In this document: positions 52,319 to 60,510 of the stretch, in pieces
Layout of the letters: the number at the start of each line of letters is the position of its first letter
Numbering within the stretch: the stretch's first letter is position 1
Source of the DNA: Bacillus sp. NTK071
Lineage (GTDB): Bacteria; Bacillota; Bacilli; Bacillales; Guptibacillaceae
DNA: 64,000 nucleotides
Direction of reading: 5' to 3'
NCBI RefSeq assembly: GCF_017303315.1
Contig: NZ_JAFKOI010000003.1
Coordinates: 124,001-188,000, forward strand
Notes under the pieces: generated by a model
Database searches by the model: none
What the model saw: only the letters and a program-made list of their open reading frames with translations
Told to the model about the DNA's origin: nothing
Position numbers and translations under genes: made by a program

Positions 52319-52356
52319 AACTAAGGGGGTCAGGTTCGTACCTGACCCCCTTAGCT
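52319..52356. terminator. Terminator with GGGGTCAGG palindrome
   Basis: CTAAGGGGGTCAGGT / ACCTGACCCCCTTAG, a perfect 15-base stem with a four-base loop. This GGGGTCAGG type of palindrome recurs in many Bacillus genomes as I recall. It terminates the antiporter gene on the minus strand. Confidence 0.9.
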
Positions 52357-54225
52357 TTATTCTTGTTTGTCTTTTTCTTTCTTATCGCCATTACGCTGTT
52401 TCTCTAACTTTTCTCTGATTCGATTAAACTCTTTACTTGGTGGCATCAGGCTAACGATAACGTCTCCTGCTTCAGCTTGTGTCTGAGAATCATGTGCAAA
52501 GAATTCAAGACTTCCAGACGGTTTCTTGAGGAAGAGCATGATCGTTTCATCATCACTTTCATCAAGGTATTTATCATAAGAATATTGTTGCGTAATGTTC
52601 GTTTTACGGAAAACATACCCGCTCTCAACTTTTCGATTGAGACTTTCCCATGTTGCTCCTTCTTTAAAGGCAACTCGTCCACCAATCGTATGCACAAGCT
52701 CTTCTAAATCGTCTCCCCGATCATTTCGAAGACTCAATTGGAAGAGATTATTACGACCTATTTCAGGAACAAACGTGGTACATACAAGAGCATTGTAAGA
52801 GTCTAGTTCAGTTGCTGCTAGCATGTATTCGTAAGGTGTGAGATCCAATCGATATTCCGTTTGTTCAGATAGGATTTCCCCTCTATAAAAAGGAACACCT
52901 GCTTTTCTCGTCGTTATTAACCTTTGCCAGGAGGAGTCCGTCACGAGAACTGGAATTTTAAGCTCTGTTAGTGTTTTAGAAAGCGCAGTCGAGAAGGAAC
53001 TACCTCCTACAATAACAAGCCCAGGTTGCCCATCGCTTGCAAGTCCTAGCTTCTCAGCCGTCCACCTAATCGAGAAGCCATGGACAACTACCGTCGCGAA
53101 TACGAGCGCAAAGGTGAGCGACATCAAAATTTTAGCATCTTCAAATCCAGCATCAAGTAACACGCTAGCAAAATAACTTGCAACAGTTAACGCAACGATT
53201 CCTCGAGGAGCAATCCATCCTACAAGTGTTTTTTCCTGCCAGGAAAGATCTGTTCCAATCGTAGATAGCCAGATCGATAGTGGCCTTACTACAAATAGCA
53301 TAAGTAATACAAAAGCGAGAATTTGCCAGTGGAAAATTTCAAGCAATGTATCAACAGAAAGCGATGCTGTTAACATAATAAAGATAGTTGAGATAAGAAG
53401 AACTGAGATATTCTCTTTAAAATGTCTCATATCATCAATGGATGAAATGTGCATGTTCGCAAGTGTAATACCCATGGCAGTAACAGCTAATAGCCCTGTT
53501 TCATGAGTGATTTCATCCGCCACTGCGAAACACATAATAACGACAGCAAAAACAACTGGGGACTTTAAAAATTCTGGCACGTAGCCCTTCTCGAACATCC
53601 AACCAATTCCTCGTCCACATAGGAAGCCAAAAAGTGTTGCAAAGAGTGAACCAAGGAAGAAAATTAGTAGTGCGGTAGCAGTTGCTTCCTCTACTTTAAG
53701 GAATTTAATAATTTCAAAAGCAAATACGGCAAGGAGCGCGCCTAGAGGATCAACTATGATCCCTTCCCACTTCAATATTTTAGCTGGTCTTGGTTTTAGC
53801 TTCGCTTGTCTTAACAGGGGAAGAATAACGGTTGGTCCCGTTACAATAAATAATCCACCAATAACAAACGCTACACCCCAGGAAAGCCCAGCTACATAAT
53901 GAGCTGATAACGAACCAAGAAGCCATGCTAGAAAAGCTCCTACAGTTACAATTCTTCCGACTGGTCGCCCAAGCCCTTTAATCTCTCGAAAATCAAGATT
54001 TAAACTTCCTTCAAAAAGAATGATAGCTACTGCTATTGATACAAATGGATCAAATAATCCTCCAAACACTTCTTCTGGATGAATCAACCCAAAAATCGGT
54101 CCCACTAAAAGACCAATTATTGACATAACGACAATGGCAGGCAAATGGAAACGCCAGGCAATCCACTGCGAAAAGATGCCAAGAGCACCAACAAGCATAA
54201 TATTGAATAAGATTGAATCGACCAT
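52357..54225 (-). CDS. CPA1-type cation:proton antiporter with RCK domain
   Basis: A 622-residue protein: 12-13 membrane helices (1-395) of the sodium/proton exchanger fold, with acidic residues in FVIGGLFIVTGPTVILPLL and EGIIVDPLGALLAVFAFE (ion-binding aspartate). Then come an RCK/TrkA-N domain (about 405-525; GLVIVGGSSFSTALSKTL) and a TrkA-C-like domain (about 545-610). The glycine pattern of TrkA-N is GGSSFS rather than GxGxxG, so nucleotide binding may differ. It exports Na+ or K+ for pH and salt homeostasis. ATG 54225 follows AAGGAGG. Confidence 0.88.
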   Translation of the reverse strand: MVDSILFNIMLVGALGIFSQWIAWRFHLPAIVVMSIIGLLVGPIFGLIHPEEVFGGLFDPFVSIAVAIILFEGSLNLDFREIKGLGRPVGRIVTVGAFLAWLLGSLSAHYVAGLSWGVAFVIGGLFIVTGPTVILPLLRQAKLKPRPAKILKWEGIIVDPLGALLAVFAFEIIKFLKVEEATATALLIFFLGSLFATLFGFLCGRGIGWMFEKGYVPEFLKSPVVFAVVIMCFAVADEITHETGLLAVTAMGITLANMHISSIDDMRHFKENISVLLISTIFIMLTASLSVDTLLEIFHWQILAFVLLMLFVVRPLSIWLSTIGTDLSWQEKTLVGWIAPRGIVALTVASYFASVLLDAGFEDAKILMSLTFALVFATVVVHGFSIRWTAEKLGLASDGQPGLVIVGGSSFSTALSKTLTELKIPVLVTDSSWQRLITTRKAGVPFYRGEILSEQTEYRLDLTPYEYMLAATELDSYNALVCTTFVPEIGRNNLFQLSLRNDRGDDLEELVHTIGGRVAFKEGATWESLNRKVESGYVFRKTNITQQYSYDKYLDESDDETIMLFLKKPSGSLEFFAHDSQTQAEAGDVIVSLMPPSKEFNRIREKLEKQRNGDKKEKDKQE

Positions 54226-54471
54226 GGACAGCCTCCTTATTTGAAACGAATCCTCGTTTCTTTTGTTTCTTCATTATTCTGTAGTCTAAGTATTACTTCA
54301 CTATAATCGAAACGAACAGAAATGTTTGAAAATATGCTCATACCTGCGGATATTAGTAAAAATGGCTCCTAATTACAAGAAACACAATCTGCTTTATTTT
54401 ACACGGTTGGACATATAAACGGCAACTTTAGGCTCTCTAGATACCACCGGTACAATGGATTTGTAAGAATG

Positions 54472-54500
54472 AAGGGAGCAGGTTTCCCTGCTCCCTGTTA
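54472..54500 (-). terminator. Terminator after topB
   Basis: GGGAGCAGG / CCTGCTCCC with a four-base loop, overlapping the topB stop region. Confidence 0.75.
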
Positions 54501-56660
54501 CTTGTCCTGATCGAGTTTTAGTTTAGCAAGTGCATCGGCTAGGGCGGTGTTTACCGGTTCATCGTTGCCCTGTTTTTTCATATAGCTTGATACGTCTCTC
54601 TTCGATGCTTTGTTATTCTTTTCCTTTTTTCGTCGCTCGTTAAACGATGAAAGCTTTTCTCTATGGCCACATTTGCAAATGAATGTTTGGGCATCCCCCT
54701 GACCATGAAGCTCAAGTTTCTTTTTACATTTCGGACAACGGGCATTCGTTACTTTGCTTTTTCCTTTACGATAGCCACACTCACGATCCTGACAAATAAG
54801 CATTTTTCCTTTTTTATTCTTCACTTCTAACATTAAGTTGCCACAATCAGGACATTTCGTTCCTGTTAGGTTATCATGCTTATATTTCTTCGTGCTCGAT
54901 TTGATTTTTTTCACTGTTTCATCCGCGTATGCTTTCATTTCTTCAATGAACGCCTGCTTCGAAAGTTTTCCTTTGCCTATTGCTTCAAGTTTTTGCTCCC
55001 ACTCAGCAGTAAGGGCAGGAGATTGAAGTTCATCAGGTACAAGTTCTAGCAATTGCTTGCCTTTTGATGTAATAGACAAGTCCTTCCCATTCTTTTCGAT
55101 TAAAAAGCTATTGAAAAGCTTTTCGATAATATCAGCACGGGTTGCCACGGTACCGAGACCACCTGTTTCGCCTAAGGTTTTCGCAAGATTTCTATCCTGG
55201 TTACCAAGGAATTGAGCTGGTTTTTCCATGGCCGTTAAGAGTGTTCCCTCATTAAAACGTGAAGGTGGATTCGTTGTACCTTCTGTTCTAGTTAAGGATA
55301 AGACGCGAAGTTCCTGTCCTTTGGTGAGTTCAGGAAGTATCTCATCTGCCTCATCTGTCTGGTAAACTTCTTTCCATCCCGCCGCTAATACGCGCTTGCC
55401 TTTTGCATCGAACCTCTCATCCCCAATTGTCGCCGTAACCGTTACCTGTTCGTATTCAAATGGAGAATAAAGAGCTGCTACAAAACGCTTTACAATTAAG
55501 TCATACACTTTACGATCCTTATCACTTAACTCGCGAATAACTGGCGTTTGTTCCGTTGGAATAATCGCATGATGATCTGATACTTTCGCATCATCGATAA
55601 TATGTTTCCCAGTTTGAATTGGCTTCCCGAGAACTTTTCTCGCCATTTTTTCATAAGGAGCGATTGCCTCGAGTCGCTCCTTCAATGTATCTTTCATATC
55701 AGAAGAAAGGAAACGAGAATCTGTTCTTGGATAAGTCACTAGCTTATGCTGCTCGTAAAGTCGTTGGGTCGCAGAAAGAGTTTCTTTAGCAGAAAAGCCA
55801 AACCGCTTATGTGCGTCCCGCTGAAGCTCGGTTAAATCATATAGTCCCGGCGCAAAAGTTTTCTTTTTCGTCTTTTTTACTTCTTCAATTCGCGCAGACT
55901 TTTCGGATAGGTTTTGCAAATAGGAATCTATTTTATCTTTATTAAATAGACGGGTTTCATTGGTTTTCGCATCTCGCCATGTCAGGGTAAATCCATCGAC
56001 AACAGCAGCTAAACCATAATAGCGCTCAGGCTTGAACGATTTAATTTCGCCTTCTCTTTTTGCAATCATCGCGAGTGTTGGTGTTTGAACCCTTCCGCTC
56101 GACAGCTGTGCATTGTATTTCGTTGTTAACGCTCGAGTAGCATTAAGTCCAACATACCAATCTGCTTCCGAACGTGCTGCCGCAGCATAGTATAAATTCT
56201 TGTACTGAGAAGCATCTTTTAATTGTTTAAATCCTTCTCGTATCGCTTTATCTGTCACGGATGAAATCCAGAGACGTTTTAACGGTTTGTTCGCACGAGC
56301 CTTTTCAATAATCCAACGCGCTACTAGTTCTCCTTCTCGTCCCGCATCCGTTGCAATAATAATTTCGCTAACGTCTTGGCGATTCATTTGTGTTTTGACA
56401 ACACTAAATTGCTTTCCGCTTCTCTTAATGACAACAAGCTTTAGCGGTGAGGGAAGCATTGGCAAAGCTTCTAAATCCCATGTTTTATATGCTGTATCAT
56501 AAACCTCTGGATCGGCAAGCGTAACAAGGTGCCCAAGCGCCCAAGTTACGATATAACGGTCTCCTTCAAGAAATCCATTTCCACCTTTTGTACAATTTAA
56601 GACCCTCGCAATATCGCGTCCCACCGAAGGTTTTTCCGCAAGAATTAACTGTTTACCCAC
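54498..56660 (-). CDS. topB: DNA topoisomerase III
   Basis: A 720-residue type IA topoisomerase that cuts and rejoins single strands. TOPRIM segments are LILAEKPSVGRDIARVL near the start and IIATDAGREGELVARWII; the active-site tyrosine is in KLVTYPRTDSRFL near 310; SSGRVQTPTLAMI and GLGTVATRADIIEKL complete the core. The C-terminus carries zinc-ribbon-like CxxC pairs (CPDCG, CPKCK, CKCGH). It starts with GTG 56660 after GGAG. A single gene. Confidence 0.96.
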   Translation of the reverse strand: MGKQLILAEKPSVGRDIARVLNCTKGGNGFLEGDRYIVTWALGHLVTLADPEVYDTAYKTWDLEALPMLPSPLKLVVIKRSGKQFSVVKTQMNRQDVSEIIIATDAGREGELVARWIIEKARANKPLKRLWISSVTDKAIREGFKQLKDASQYKNLYYAAAARSEADWYVGLNATRALTTKYNAQLSSGRVQTPTLAMIAKREGEIKSFKPERYYGLAAVVDGFTLTWRDAKTNETRLFNKDKIDSYLQNLSEKSARIEEVKKTKKKTFAPGLYDLTELQRDAHKRFGFSAKETLSATQRLYEQHKLVTYPRTDSRFLSSDMKDTLKERLEAIAPYEKMARKVLGKPIQTGKHIIDDAKVSDHHAIIPTEQTPVIRELSDKDRKVYDLIVKRFVAALYSPFEYEQVTVTATIGDERFDAKGKRVLAAGWKEVYQTDEADEILPELTKGQELRVLSLTRTEGTTNPPSRFNEGTLLTAMEKPAQFLGNQDRNLAKTLGETGGLGTVATRADIIEKLFNSFLIEKNGKDLSITSKGKQLLELVPDELQSPALTAEWEQKLEAIGKGKLSKQAFIEEMKAYADETVKKIKSSTKKYKHDNLTGTKCPDCGNLMLEVKNKKGKMLICQDRECGYRKGKSKVTNARCPKCKKKLELHGQGDAQTFICKCGHREKLSSFNERRKKEKNNKASKRDVSSYMKKQGNDEPVNTALADALAKLKLDQDK

Positions 56661-56741
56661 TCTACCATTCTCCTCATTTACGTTTCATTAGTTTGTTCAA
56701 TCATACCAGTTTCCATGTTGCACGTGAAACAATGCAAACAA

Positions 56742-56769
56742 AAAAGAAGATGTCATCCCATCTTCCCCT
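56742..56769. terminator. Hairpin after the second HD-GYP gene
   Basis: AGAAGATG / CATCTTC(C) with a six-base loop and A/T tracts on both sides. Confidence 0.75.
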
Positions 56770-56771
56770 TT

Positions 56772-57683
56772 TTACTGCTTCTTATTAAGAACTCCATCTT
56801 CAATCAACACTTGTTCGAGAGCATTTACAACCTCAGGTTCGTATAAAATGCCTGCAAGGCGCTTTATATCATTCATCGCATATTCAGGTGTGTACGCTTT
56901 TCGATAAGAGCGATCATCTGTCATTGCATCGTAGGAATCACTTACCCCGATAATCTTCGCGCCTATGGTTATTTCCTCACCCTTCAGGCCTTCAGGATAA
57001 CCGGAACCATTTACGCGCTCATGATGCTGATGGATGATGTTGCTTATACCAGCGTAATATGTATCTTTCACCATCTCTGCTCCATCGGCAGGGTGTTTTT
57101 TCATAAGCTCATATTCCTCGTTTGATAGACTTCCTGGCTTATTAAGAATTCCCTCTGGCACATTGATCTTCCCAACATCGTGGAGAATCGAGGCAACGAT
57201 TAAATTATCCATCTCTTCTGCAGATAAATTTAGTTTTTTCCCAATTTCAAAACTCATTCTCTGGACACGATCGCTATGTTCTTTCGTGTAACGATCTTTA
57301 TCTCCGACGCTTTTTACATTAGCTAAAAGCTTAACTATTTTTTCGCTAATAAACCGAAAAGTAGATTCGTTAATGACCCATAAAAGAGTTACTTCTGTTA
57401 CAACATGAAAGAATATGAGTTCTGATAATCTTCTAACTGAAAAATAATCACCAGTTCCTAGCGTTATTCCAAGATCTTCACTTTTAATTTCACCGTCAAG
57501 TATATAGAAAAATTCAATTGTGTTCGGATTTTTGCTAGGGTAGATATAAAAACCAGTATCACTTTTAATGGTGTGCTTCATAAATTCAAGACCAGACCCC
57601 TTAGCTAACAATCTCAAAGAGGCTGATTCTTGCTCTGCTTTTTCAAGATATTCATTTTTGCGCCCAAATTCAAAGCCTTTCAT
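56772..57683 (-). CDS. HD-GYP protein with cupin-like N-terminal sensor
   Basis: A 303-residue cytosolic protein. Residues 25-110 look like a small cupin-type beta-barrel (IEFFYILDGEIKSEDLGITL, GDYFSVRRLSEL); 120-295 is HD-GYP with ASILHDVGKINVPEGI, IIHQHHERVNGSGYPEG and GVSDSYDAMTDDR. It probably hydrolyses cyclic di-GMP under control of a ligand at the N-terminus. A second, GAF-linked HD-GYP protein is at 19256. ATG 57683 follows AAGGGGG. Confidence 0.85.
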   Translation of the reverse strand: MKGFEFGRKNEYLEKAEQESASLRLLAKGSGLEFMKHTIKSDTGFYIYPSKNPNTIEFFYILDGEIKSEDLGITLGTGDYFSVRRLSELIFFHVVTEVTLLWVINESTFRFISEKIVKLLANVKSVGDKDRYTKEHSDRVQRMSFEIGKKLNLSAEEMDNLIVASILHDVGKINVPEGILNKPGSLSNEEYELMKKHPADGAEMVKDTYYAGISNIIHQHHERVNGSGYPEGLKGEEITIGAKIIGVSDSYDAMTDDRSYRKAYTPEYAMNDIKRLAGILYEPEVVNALEQVLIEDGVLNKKQ

Positions 57684-57797
57684 GCCTTACCCCCTTACCG
57701 TGAGGAAACATATACTTCATATTTATCTATTATATAGTACTAGTTATATGAAAAAAAGGTACACCTTGAAATAAGGAATACCTTCTTGTATAAATGA

Positions 57798-58280
57798 TCA
57801 CGGTCCAACAACTTGAATCGGATCAACCCAAACCCATCGATCTGCAATCTGAACATAAACCCATGAGCATTCTGCTTCAATACCTTCTTCAGCCGCTTCT
57901 TCTATCATGTCAGCCGTCATCTTGTTTGTTTTCTCGATGAGATCACCAATTAATTCATCAAGCTCTTCATTGTATTTAGAAGTAAGCTCAGCTTTTTTTG
58001 TTTTCACTTCGTTCTCTAGCTCCGCAAGTTCTGCTTCTGATTCTCCATCTTGACGAGCTTCTTCAAGCTTAGCATCAAGCTTTGCTGTTTCAAGAGAAAG
58101 CTTAGCAAGAAGATTCTCACCATCTTCTTGAGCAGATTGAATTTCTTCTTCAATCTTAACGTTTGTTTCCTCAATTTTATGTAGAATTTCATCATTAGTG
58201 CTTTCTGCTGCAAATGCGCCTGTGCCCATGAACATAAATAGAGCCATTACTGAAAATAATGCTACAATCAACTTTTTCAT
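57798..58280 (-). CDS. Secreted acidic coiled-coil protein
   Basis: A 160-residue protein with signal peptide (MKKLIVALFSVMALFMFMG, cleavage after AFA near 23), then a long Glu/Lys-rich heptad region (about 27-130) and a short C-terminal tail with CSWVYVQIADRWVWVDPIQV. The Trp-rich tail may fold on a surface or bind cell wall. I recognise no family. The start is ATG 58280 after GGGGGAT; the six-codon extension upstream contains that site. A single gene. Confidence 0.75.
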   Translation of the reverse strand: MKKLIVALFSVMALFMFMGTGAFAAESTNDEILHKIEETNVKIEEEIQSAQEDGENLLAKLSLETAKLDAKLEEARQDGESEAELAELENEVKTKKAELTSKYNEELDELIGDLIEKTNKMTADMIEEAAEEGIEAECSWVYVQIADRWVWVDPIQVVGP

Positions 58281-58442
58281 CTTAAATCCCCCTACCATTC
58301 TAGTATGTAGTGAGGAAATGTAATCAGGTCATTTCTCCCACCAATCAACACTATACGGTAAATTTTTCAAAAAATCTATTCTTTTCCCACTGTTTTTCTA
58401 CAATATTTGTCTATTTCTTGGACTTATTCTCTCAAATGTGAA

Positions 58443-58470
58443 AGAAGCAGCCGGAATGCCGGCTGCTCCT
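58443..58470 (-). terminator. Terminator after the GH13 gene
   Basis: AGCAGCCGG / CCGGCTGCT with a four-base loop. Confidence 0.85.
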
Positions 58471-58472
58471 CA

Positions 58473-60137
58473 TTATGCACGATTTAGTCGATACACTCTC
58501 GCTTCATATGGTTTTAAAACAATCGATTCATTTGATACGTGATTCACTTTGTAATTGTTTAATAGAAGCTGGTCTTCCTCGATAATGAACTCCGATTTAA
58601 ATACAGCTGGCTCGGTTGATAAGTTTGTTACAACCAACACTCTGTCATCTTTCGTTGTTCTTGTGTAAGCGTAGATTTGCTTATCATCTTCAAGCAGTAA
58701 ATCGTAGCTTCCATAAGTGAACACTAGATTGTTTTTCTTCAGTTCAATCATTTTCTTATAGAATGATAGAACTGACTCTTCATCCTGTTCCTGCTTCTTC
58801 ACATTAATATCAACGTAGTTCGGATTCACCTTCATCCACGGATTACCAGTAGTGAACCCTGCGTTAGAATCACTATTCCACTGCATTGGCGTTCTACTGT
58901 TATCACGCGATGATGCCCAAATCACTCTCATAATTTGATCATGAGAGACGCCTGCAGCGCGCTGAATACGATAGCGGTTCTTATCCGCAACATCGTCGTA
59001 ATCCTCAATGGAAGGAAATTGAACATTTGTCATGCCAATTTCCTGCCCCTGATAGATGAAAGGAGTTCCTTGCATGAGAAAGTACATCGCCCCCATAGAA
59101 GTGGCGCTTTCTCTCCAATACTCTTTATCGTTACCCCATGTCGAAACCACTCGTGGCTTATCATGATTCTCAACGAAAAGTGCGTTCCAACCTTTGTTTT
59201 CAAGTCCTTTTTGCCAGCGGGTTAAAACTTTCTTCAATGAAACAATATCAAGATCAGGATTTTCTTCAGCATCCCACAATCCGAGATGCTCAAATTGGAA
59301 AATCATATCCATCTTTCCGTCTTCTTCATCTACCCATTGATCCGCTTCATCAATACTTACCCCGTTGGCTTCTCCAACTGTCATCACATCATAGTTTGCA
59401 TACGTTTCATCTTTAAACTCTTGTAAGAATTCTTGAATACCTTTTTGATTCATATGCATATCAAAAGAGGAAACATACTCCTTTTTACCCGGGTTAGGCA
59501 TATCAGGGAGGCCAGGACGCTTTTTGATATGGCTGATTGCATCAATTCTGAAACCATCAATCCCTTTATCAAGCCACCAGTTAACCGTGTCATACAACGC
59601 AACGCGCACTTCAGGGTTTTCCCAGTTTACATCTGGTTGTTTCGTTGAGAAAACATGAAGATAGTATTGATCGGTTTTCTGATCATACTCCCAAGCTGAT
59701 CCGCCAAAAATACTTTCCCAGTTATTTGGCTCACGACCATCCTTGCCATCCCGCCAAATATACCAATCCCGTTTAGGGTCTTCTTTAGATGAGCGTGATT
59801 CAATAAACCATTCATGTTCATCACTTGTATGGTTCAAAACAAGGTCTATAATTAACTTCATGTCACGTTTATGAACTTCTTGAAGTAACTGATCAAAGTC
59901 CTTCATCGTACCAAAGTCTTCCATGATGTCCTGGTAATCTGAAATATCATAACCATTATCATCGTTTGGAGATTTGTACATCGGGCAAATCCAAATGACA
60001 TCAACCCCAAGATCCTTGATATAATCAAGTCTTTGAATAATTCCTTGTAGATCACCAACACCATCTCCATTGGAGTCCTGAAAGCTCCGGGGATAGATTT
60101 GATAACCTACGGCTTCTTTCCACCAAATTTTTTTCAT
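58473..60137 (-). CDS. GH13 alpha-glucosidase (oligo-1,6-glucosidase/MalL family)
   Basis: A 554-residue cytosolic enzyme. The nucleophile is D199 in GFRIDAISH, the acid/base E256 in VGEANGV, the third acid D326 in VENHDKPR, and H103 in LVLNHTS. The calcium-type loop DSNGDGVGDLQG is at 21-32. The residue after the nucleophile is alanine rather than the valine of strict alpha-1,6 enzymes, which suggests activity on alpha-1,4 bonds (inference). A perfect cre-like/LacI-type palindrome lies 43 bases upstream. There is no transporter beside it. Confidence 0.9.
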   Translation of the reverse strand: MKKIWWKEAVGYQIYPRSFQDSNGDGVGDLQGIIQRLDYIKDLGVDVIWICPMYKSPNDDNGYDISDYQDIMEDFGTMKDFDQLLQEVHKRDMKLIIDLVLNHTSDEHEWFIESRSSKEDPKRDWYIWRDGKDGREPNNWESIFGGSAWEYDQKTDQYYLHVFSTKQPDVNWENPEVRVALYDTVNWWLDKGIDGFRIDAISHIKKRPGLPDMPNPGKKEYVSSFDMHMNQKGIQEFLQEFKDETYANYDVMTVGEANGVSIDEADQWVDEEDGKMDMIFQFEHLGLWDAEENPDLDIVSLKKVLTRWQKGLENKGWNALFVENHDKPRVVSTWGNDKEYWRESATSMGAMYFLMQGTPFIYQGQEIGMTNVQFPSIEDYDDVADKNRYRIQRAAGVSHDQIMRVIWASSRDNSRTPMQWNSDSNAGFTTGNPWMKVNPNYVDINVKKQEQDEESVLSFYKKMIELKKNNLVFTYGSYDLLLEDDKQIYAYTRTTKDDRVLVVTNLSTEPAVFKSEFIIEEDQLLLNNYKVNHVSNESIVLKPYEARVYRLNRA

Positions 60138-60179
60138 TTCACTACACCCTCATCTATTAGTTAAAGTGAGCTAGCCAAG

Positions 60180-60193
60180 TGCAAACGTTTGCT
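60180..60193. promoter_or_regulatory. cre/LacI-type operator upstream of the GH13 gene
   Basis: TGCAAACGTTTGCT, a near-perfect palindrome about CG, 43 bases before the ATG on the minus strand. It suits CcpA or a maltose-type LacI repressor. Confidence 0.72.
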
Positions 60194-60369
60194 CAAATGC
60201 CGATAAAAAAAGCGCTTTCTTTTTACCCATTAAGTTATTCCTACTTGTAGTTTACTTGTATTTAATCTTTTTATCAATAACCTTATTAAAGTATTTTTTC
60301 AACTTCATACGCCTATGCTATTGACGTGAAGGATTGAGGGCTATAAAATACGCTAAAACGCACCAGGTT

Positions 60370-60434
60370 TCGTATATCTTTGGAGATATGGTCCAAACGT
60401 TTCTACCAAACTACCGCAAATGGTTTGACTACGA
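60370..60434 (+). promoter_or_regulatory. Purine riboswitch aptamer (guanine class) upstream of ade
   Basis: P1 is TCGTA/TACGA. P2 TTTGGA/TCCAAA closes loop GATATGG. Junction 2/3 is ACGTTTCTACC, P3 CAAAC/GTTTG closes loop TACCGCAAATG, and junction 3/1 is GAC. All conserved positions of the xpt aptamer are met. The specificity base (position 74) is C, the guanine/hypoxanthine form; the adenine form has T. Downstream, CCTCT near 60473 can pair with AGAGG of the ade ribosome site, suggesting translational control. Confidence 0.85.
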
Positions 60435-60510
60435 TGACAATTCTGGGATAAATAAATGAAAATGTCATCCTCTGTCAGGCGTAACCGTCTAGAACGAGAG
60501 GAGAAAAGAA

